Of a stretch of 17,838 bases of DNA, positions 14,749 to 17,838 are shown piece after piece. The DNA is taken from the NCBI GenBank assembly GCA_030605085.1, contig JAUWBH010000125.1, positions 1 through 17,838 of the forward strand. Direction: 5' to 3'. This DNA comes from Promethearchaeota archaeon (GTDB taxonomy: Archaea > Asgardarchaeota > Lokiarchaeia > Sigynarchaeales > SOKP01). The notes beneath the pieces are model-generated. The model ran no database searches. It saw only the letters and a list, made by a program, of their open reading frames with translations, and was not told the DNA's origin. Position 1 is the stretch's first letter. Each line of letters begins with the position of its first letter. Position numbers and translations under genes: made by a program.

Positions 14749-15048
14749 GTTTACCACTTTATTTTTCGTTTTTATGTTTGATTTATATTGTAAAAAAAAA
14801 AAATAATTGTAATTTAACTCTGTTTTTTCTATATTTAAAGTTAAGTATATCTCAATAAGGTTATTTTAAATTTAAAAAAAATGAAGGAATTGAAGTTGAA
14901 GTCTCAGAAAAGCCGAAAAGAAAAAAAAATATGAGATTTTATATCTCTTTAATAAGTTTATTTAAATCTCTAGATTCAAAAGAACGATATAGAAAAGTAA
15001 GGCGTTTAAATCTTAAATAAATAAATTATTTCATAACTTCTCCTTAGT
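14749..15048. promoter_or_regulatory. divergent promoter region of unit 2 with an 80-bp insertion
   Basis: This 300-bp gap separates membrane copy 2 from 163-residue copy 2. Its left part (14749-14844) is the conserved leader and TATA-like element of the membrane gene. Its right part (14944-15048) is the conserved upstream region of the 163-residue gene. Between them, about 14845-14943 replaces a much shorter stretch in unit 1, making the gap about 80 bp longer. The added DNA reads as coding-like in one frame (EGIEVEVSEKPKRKK) and may be a gene remnant. Confidence 0.5.
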
Positions 15049-15540
15049 ATGGACGAAAATTTAGAAAATCGATGGAAAAATGGAAACAAACCTTTTGATG
15101 GTTTAACCATATTTCTACCTGTTTATATCAAAGTCTATGAGCTTAAAAGAATTTTATTATTAGAAATTGTGGAATATTTGTCCGATAAAAAATTTTTATC
15201 TTATCTTCTGAAAAACGAAGATTGGCCCGAACATGATGGAAATATTAATTCTTCAAAAAGAATTACAGAAGAGGAACTTAAAGAATTTATAAATAATGAA
15301 TTAGAGAAAGTCTTTGAAAACTGGGATGATAACGTACGAATTTTATATTATAATAAAGATAATGATCTCATCTTAAGATTATATATTGATATTGATGAGA
15401 CTGATAAAAGTGAATTTGACATTACTCTTTCTTCTGAAAATGCGAGAGAATTAAAAAAGCTTTTAGAACAAAAATTTGATAAACAAAAATTTAATATTAA
15501 AGGTGCAAAAGAGTTTTTTGATGATATTTATGCAGGTTAA
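15049..15540 (+). CDS. 163-residue acidic protein of unknown function, copy 2
   Basis: This gene differs from 13580-14071 by 14 bases in 492: eight amino-acid changes and six silent ones. Changes include D25V, H60P, F107L and, near the C-terminus, a Lys to Glu and a Thr to Lys. No frame damage is seen, so both copies are probably expressed. It has the same leaderless-type promoter region as copy 1 and is followed by a hairpin that copy 1 lacks. No known domain was recognised. Confidence 0.75.
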   Translation: MDENLENRWKNGNKPFDGLTIFLPVYIKVYELKRILLLEIVEYLSDKKFLSYLLKNEDWPEHDGNINSSKRITEEELKEFINNELEKVFENWDDNVRILYYNKDNDLILRLYIDIDETDKSEFDITLSSENARELKKLLEQKFDKQKFNIKGAKEFFDDIYAG

Positions 15541-15559
15541 AGAGTCCATCAACATTCTT

Positions 15560-15586
15560 GACATAAAATATTCCTATTTTTATGTC
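15560..15586 (+). terminator. hairpin behind 163-residue gene copy 2
   Basis: GACATAAAA (15560-15568) and TTTTATGTC (15578-15586) are exact inverted arms around nine bases, 20 bases past the stop codon. In unit 1 the sequence matches only as far as the left arm and then switches to the 176-residue gene tail. The duplication junction therefore lies in this element. Confidence 0.45.
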
Positions 15587-15670
15587 TTGGAATAACTCTT
15601 GTAAATTTTAAATCCCCCCGAAATGAAGAAGAAACACTTATCAAAAGGGAAAAAGAATAATATTCTAAGT

Positions 15671-16130
15671 ACTTGACTTTACAAGTTATAATTCTTAATT
15701 CAGTTTAAACCTTTTTTTGTCGTAACTTATTTAAAAAGAATTTTTAAAAAATAGATCAAATTCTACCTACATGAAAAAAATTATAAAAAATATTGCTCTA
15801 AATTTAATTTTGAAAATAATCTTTCTTGTATTTTGGTTAAATGGGGCAAAATTGGTTTTTTATACCTGCCTTTGTTAAAAAATAATAATAAAATATTCTA
15901 CTTACATTAATTTTTAATATTGTTTCATAACCATATTTTTCTTACATCTATTAAAAAAACGGGTAAATAATACATACCAAATAGATTAAAAAGTCTAAAT
16001 ATAATTTATGTCGTTTTATTCCACATTAAGATGAGTTAAAAAAAGGACTGTTTTTAAAAAAATTTTTTATTTGATTTCCGACTAAATATGATAGAAATAA
16101 AAATAACTATTTTATCTTGTAAAGTCAAGT
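15671..16130. mobile_element. candidate 460-bp MITE-like element
   Basis: ACTTGACTTTACAAG at 15671-15685 is the exact reverse complement of CTTGTAAAGTCAAGT at 16116-16130. Both ends are flanked directly by AAGT (15667-15670 and 16131-16134), as expected of a 4-bp target-site duplication. The interior has no ORF that could encode a transposase, so it would be a non-autonomous element. The alternative is chance or a long-range RNA pairing. No second copy is in the window. Confidence 0.5.
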
Positions 16131-16267
16131 AAGTAAACAAAATTTAGTCTTACAGCAATATTAAGCAAAACTTTAATATATTTGATTTTTTACTTAAATT
16201 TAAGAGTTATAAATTCAAAAAAGATTGTATTCTTTACATCTTAAGTCGCAAATAAAAAGGTTATCAT

Positions 16268-17838
16268 ATGGGCTATACAATTTTTATAAGTTATGCAATG
16301 GTGGATAGTAAAAAGTTGCAAATAAGCGATGTTGTAACTCAATTAGAAGATAAAGATGATGTAGATAAAGTACATTATTGGGAAGGGTGGCACGGTTATT
16401 TAGATGGTGATATTATAAGTTTCATGGAAGATAACATCAAGGTTTCAGACATTTTTATTGCTGTATGTACTGAACCCTCAAATTTATCAGAAAATTGTGG
16501 AAAAGAACGAAGAATGGCCGTTTTTCAGAATAAACGGCTCATACCCCTCTTTGACGATTTCAGTAACGTTCCAGAAACTTTTCAACCTTATATTGGTATT
16601 AATTTCACAAGTAAAAATATAACTACTATAGCCAATGAGATCTATGATTTAATTATAAAAGGAAGGGAAGAAATCATTGAAGCTCCTTCAGCACTTAAAA
16701 AAGGCATGTTCTTTTCAAAACAAGTTAACCTTAATGAAATTCAAATCCTCAAGGCAATTCAAAAAGAAATAATCAATAATCTTAAAGACTGCTTCAAAAT
16801 TGATAAAAATAGCTATGTAACTTCACTTGATTTTTCCTCTAAGACACTGAATTCTATGCCAAAATCTATATATTCTCTTAAGAACTTGATAACTGTGAAT
16901 TTCTCCTTTGATTCATTCGAAACCGATGATGAGGTTAAAGAGCTCTTTTTGGATGGAAAGGAAATTTTAATTAATGGAAAAACGTATGTAGACAGACAAA
17001 TCGAAGAAAGGGTTAAAATTGATTCTCAGAGAAGACAAAGGTTAAGAGAAAAATTTAGGGTAAAACCAGAACAATTTAAGATATTAGAAGAATTACAAAA
17101 ATTTTTAATCAAGGATCTTCCTAAAGAAGATGAGATTGGTTGGAGCGACTATGGTGTAAAAGTTGAGAAAGAAGAAGTTTTAACACTAGGTTTAGCTAAT
17201 TGTGACTTAATGAGACTTCCAGACGATATTGGAAATCTAACTTCACTTAATGATCTTTTTGTGAAATATAATAAATTAACAACTCTTCCTAACTCAATAG
17301 GAAATCTAAAAGCACTTAAAAGAGTATCATTTAAGAACAATCAATTGACCATTCTGCCTGATATTTTTGGTAACCTTAAATCAATTCGAGAATTAACAAT
17401 AAGCGATAATCAACTTAAAGTACTTCCAGCTTCTATTGGTAATCTTAAATCACTTCTCACCCTTTGGTTTTATGGTAATCAGTTAGAATTACTACCAGAA
17501 TCTTTTGGACAGTTAGAATCACTTGAAAAACTGTATATTTATGAAAATAACCTAATGTCTTTCCCTAAATCCTTTGGAAATCTTAAATCTCTTCAAGAAT
17601 TAGACTTACACCGGAATCAATTAACAACCCTTCCAGAATCTTTTGGTAATCTTGATTCTCTTCTTAAGCTTGATCTTTCACGAAATGAATTAGAAACACT
17701 TCCAGAATCGTTCTGTAATCTTGAATTGTTAATGAAGTTAGATTTATCGTATAATCAAATTAGCTCCTTACCGGAATCCATCGGAAACCTAGAATTACTT
17801 GTAGAATTGAATATGAGTGAAAATTATAATATTACTCA
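16268..17838 (+). CDS. TIR-domain leucine-rich-repeat protein, C-terminus beyond the right edge
   Basis: The frame from the ATG at 16268 is open to the window end (523 codons, no stop). AAGGTTAT lies a few bases upstream. Residues 1-130 form a TIR-like domain: YTIFISYAMVD at the first strand, ISFMEDNIKVSDIFIAVCTE in the middle, and SENCGKERRMAV, where E80 is the candidate catalytic glutamate of NAD-cleaving TIR enzymes. Residues 150-300 are mostly helical, with one LRR-like stretch near 184-210 and a basic segment near 254-264. From about residue 304, ten 23-residue leucine-rich repeats of the form LxxLxLxxNxLxxLPxSIGN reach the edge. Such proteins sense a partner through the repeats and act through TIR, in immunity or signalling. 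What follows the repeats is not visible. Confidence 0.85.
   Translation, partial: MGYTIFISYAMVDSKKLQISDVVTQLEDKDDVDKVHYWEGWHGYLDGDIISFMEDNIKVSDIFIAVCTEPSNLSENCGKERRMAVFQNKRLIPLFDDFSNVPETFQPYIGINFTSKNITTIANEIYDLIIKGREEIIEAPSALKKGMFFSKQVNLNEIQILKAIQKEIINNLKDCFKIDKNSYVTSLDFSSKTLNSMPKSIYSLKNLITVNFSFDSFETDDEVKELFLDGKEILINGKTYVDRQIEERVKIDSQRRQRLREKFRVKPEQFKILEELQKFLIKDLPKEDEIGWSDYGVKVEKEEVLTLGLANCDLMRLPDDIGNLTSLNDLFVKYNKLTTLPNSIGNLKALKRVSFKNNQLTILPDIFGNLKSIRELTISDNQLKVLPASIGNLKSLLTLWFYGNQLELLPESFGQLESLEKLYIYENNLMSFPKSFGNLKSLQELDLHRNQLTTLPESFGNLDSLLKLDLSRNELETLPESFCNLELLMKLDLSYNQISSLPESIGNLELLVELNMSENYNIT

Larger units (their letters stand above)
15541..16267. other. gene-free stretch before the TIR-LRR gene
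   Basis: This 727-bp AT-rich stretch has no credible ORF. It contains the terminator-like hairpin at its left end and the 460-bp candidate MITE in its middle. The last 130 bases should hold the promoter of the TIR-LRR gene, with a possible TATA element in the TTTAATATATTTGATT stretch near 16171-16186. Confidence 0.5.

Noticed and set aside
17149..17340. 63-codon minus-strand ORF in the TIR-LRR gene
   Set aside because: Shadow of the leucine-rich-repeat frame.
16268..17838. LRR gene as a DNA repeat array
   Set aside because: The 69-bp periodicity is explained by 23-residue protein repeats; the DNA copies are well diverged.

Overview
The window is AT-rich, archaeal-looking DNA. The best guess is an Asgard archaeon of the Lokiarchaeia type, inferred without any marker gene. 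The pointers are GGTGAT-like ribosome-binding sites (often GAAGTGA or GGTGA just before ATG), oligo-T tracts behind many stop codons, long leucine-rich-repeat proteins, and a membrane protein with Ig-like repeats outside and a longin/roadblock-like domain inside. All three stop codons are used (mostly TAA, several TAG, one TGA).

Region 1 (about 1-12.1 kb) is dominated by carbohydrate catabolism. Four enzymes match the set that oxidises myo-inositol in Thermotoga maritima: a Gfo/Idh/MocA inositol dehydrogenase (IolG-like, 11035-12057 +), a zinc-dependent scyllo-inosose dehydrogenase (IolM-like, 7679-8857 -), a creatininase-fold 3-dehydro-scyllo-inosose hydrolase (IolN-like, 1523-2491 -) and a 270-residue 5-keto-L-gluconate epimerase (IolO-like, 5726-6538 +). 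Alongside them are a second, tagatose/psicose-3-epimerase-like isomerase (612-1454 -), a GPH-family sugar:cation symporter (9071-10468 -) and a four-histidine cupin (7273-7614 -). Together they would take inositol up and convert it through scyllo-inosose, its 3-dehydro form and 5-keto-L-gluconate to D-tagaturonate. The genes lie on both strands with their own promoters and oligo-T terminators, so they form a gene neighbourhood and not one operon. They are interrupted by a surface-receptor gene (2613-5459 -) that one in-frame TAG splits into two ORFs, and by small membrane, zinc-ribbon and hypothetical genes.

Region 2 (about 12.2-15.6 kb) is a diverged tandem duplication. Each unit carries the end of a 176-residue protein gene, a small four-helix membrane protein gene (-) and a 163-residue acidic protein gene (+). 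The second unit keeps only the last 31 codons of the first gene. The three parts have diverged to very different extents.

Region 3 (about 15.6-17.8 kb) starts with non-coding DNA holding a 460-bp MITE-like candidate (15-bp perfect inverted ends, flanking AAGT direct repeats). It ends with a TIR-domain/leucine-rich-repeat protein gene that runs off the right edge.
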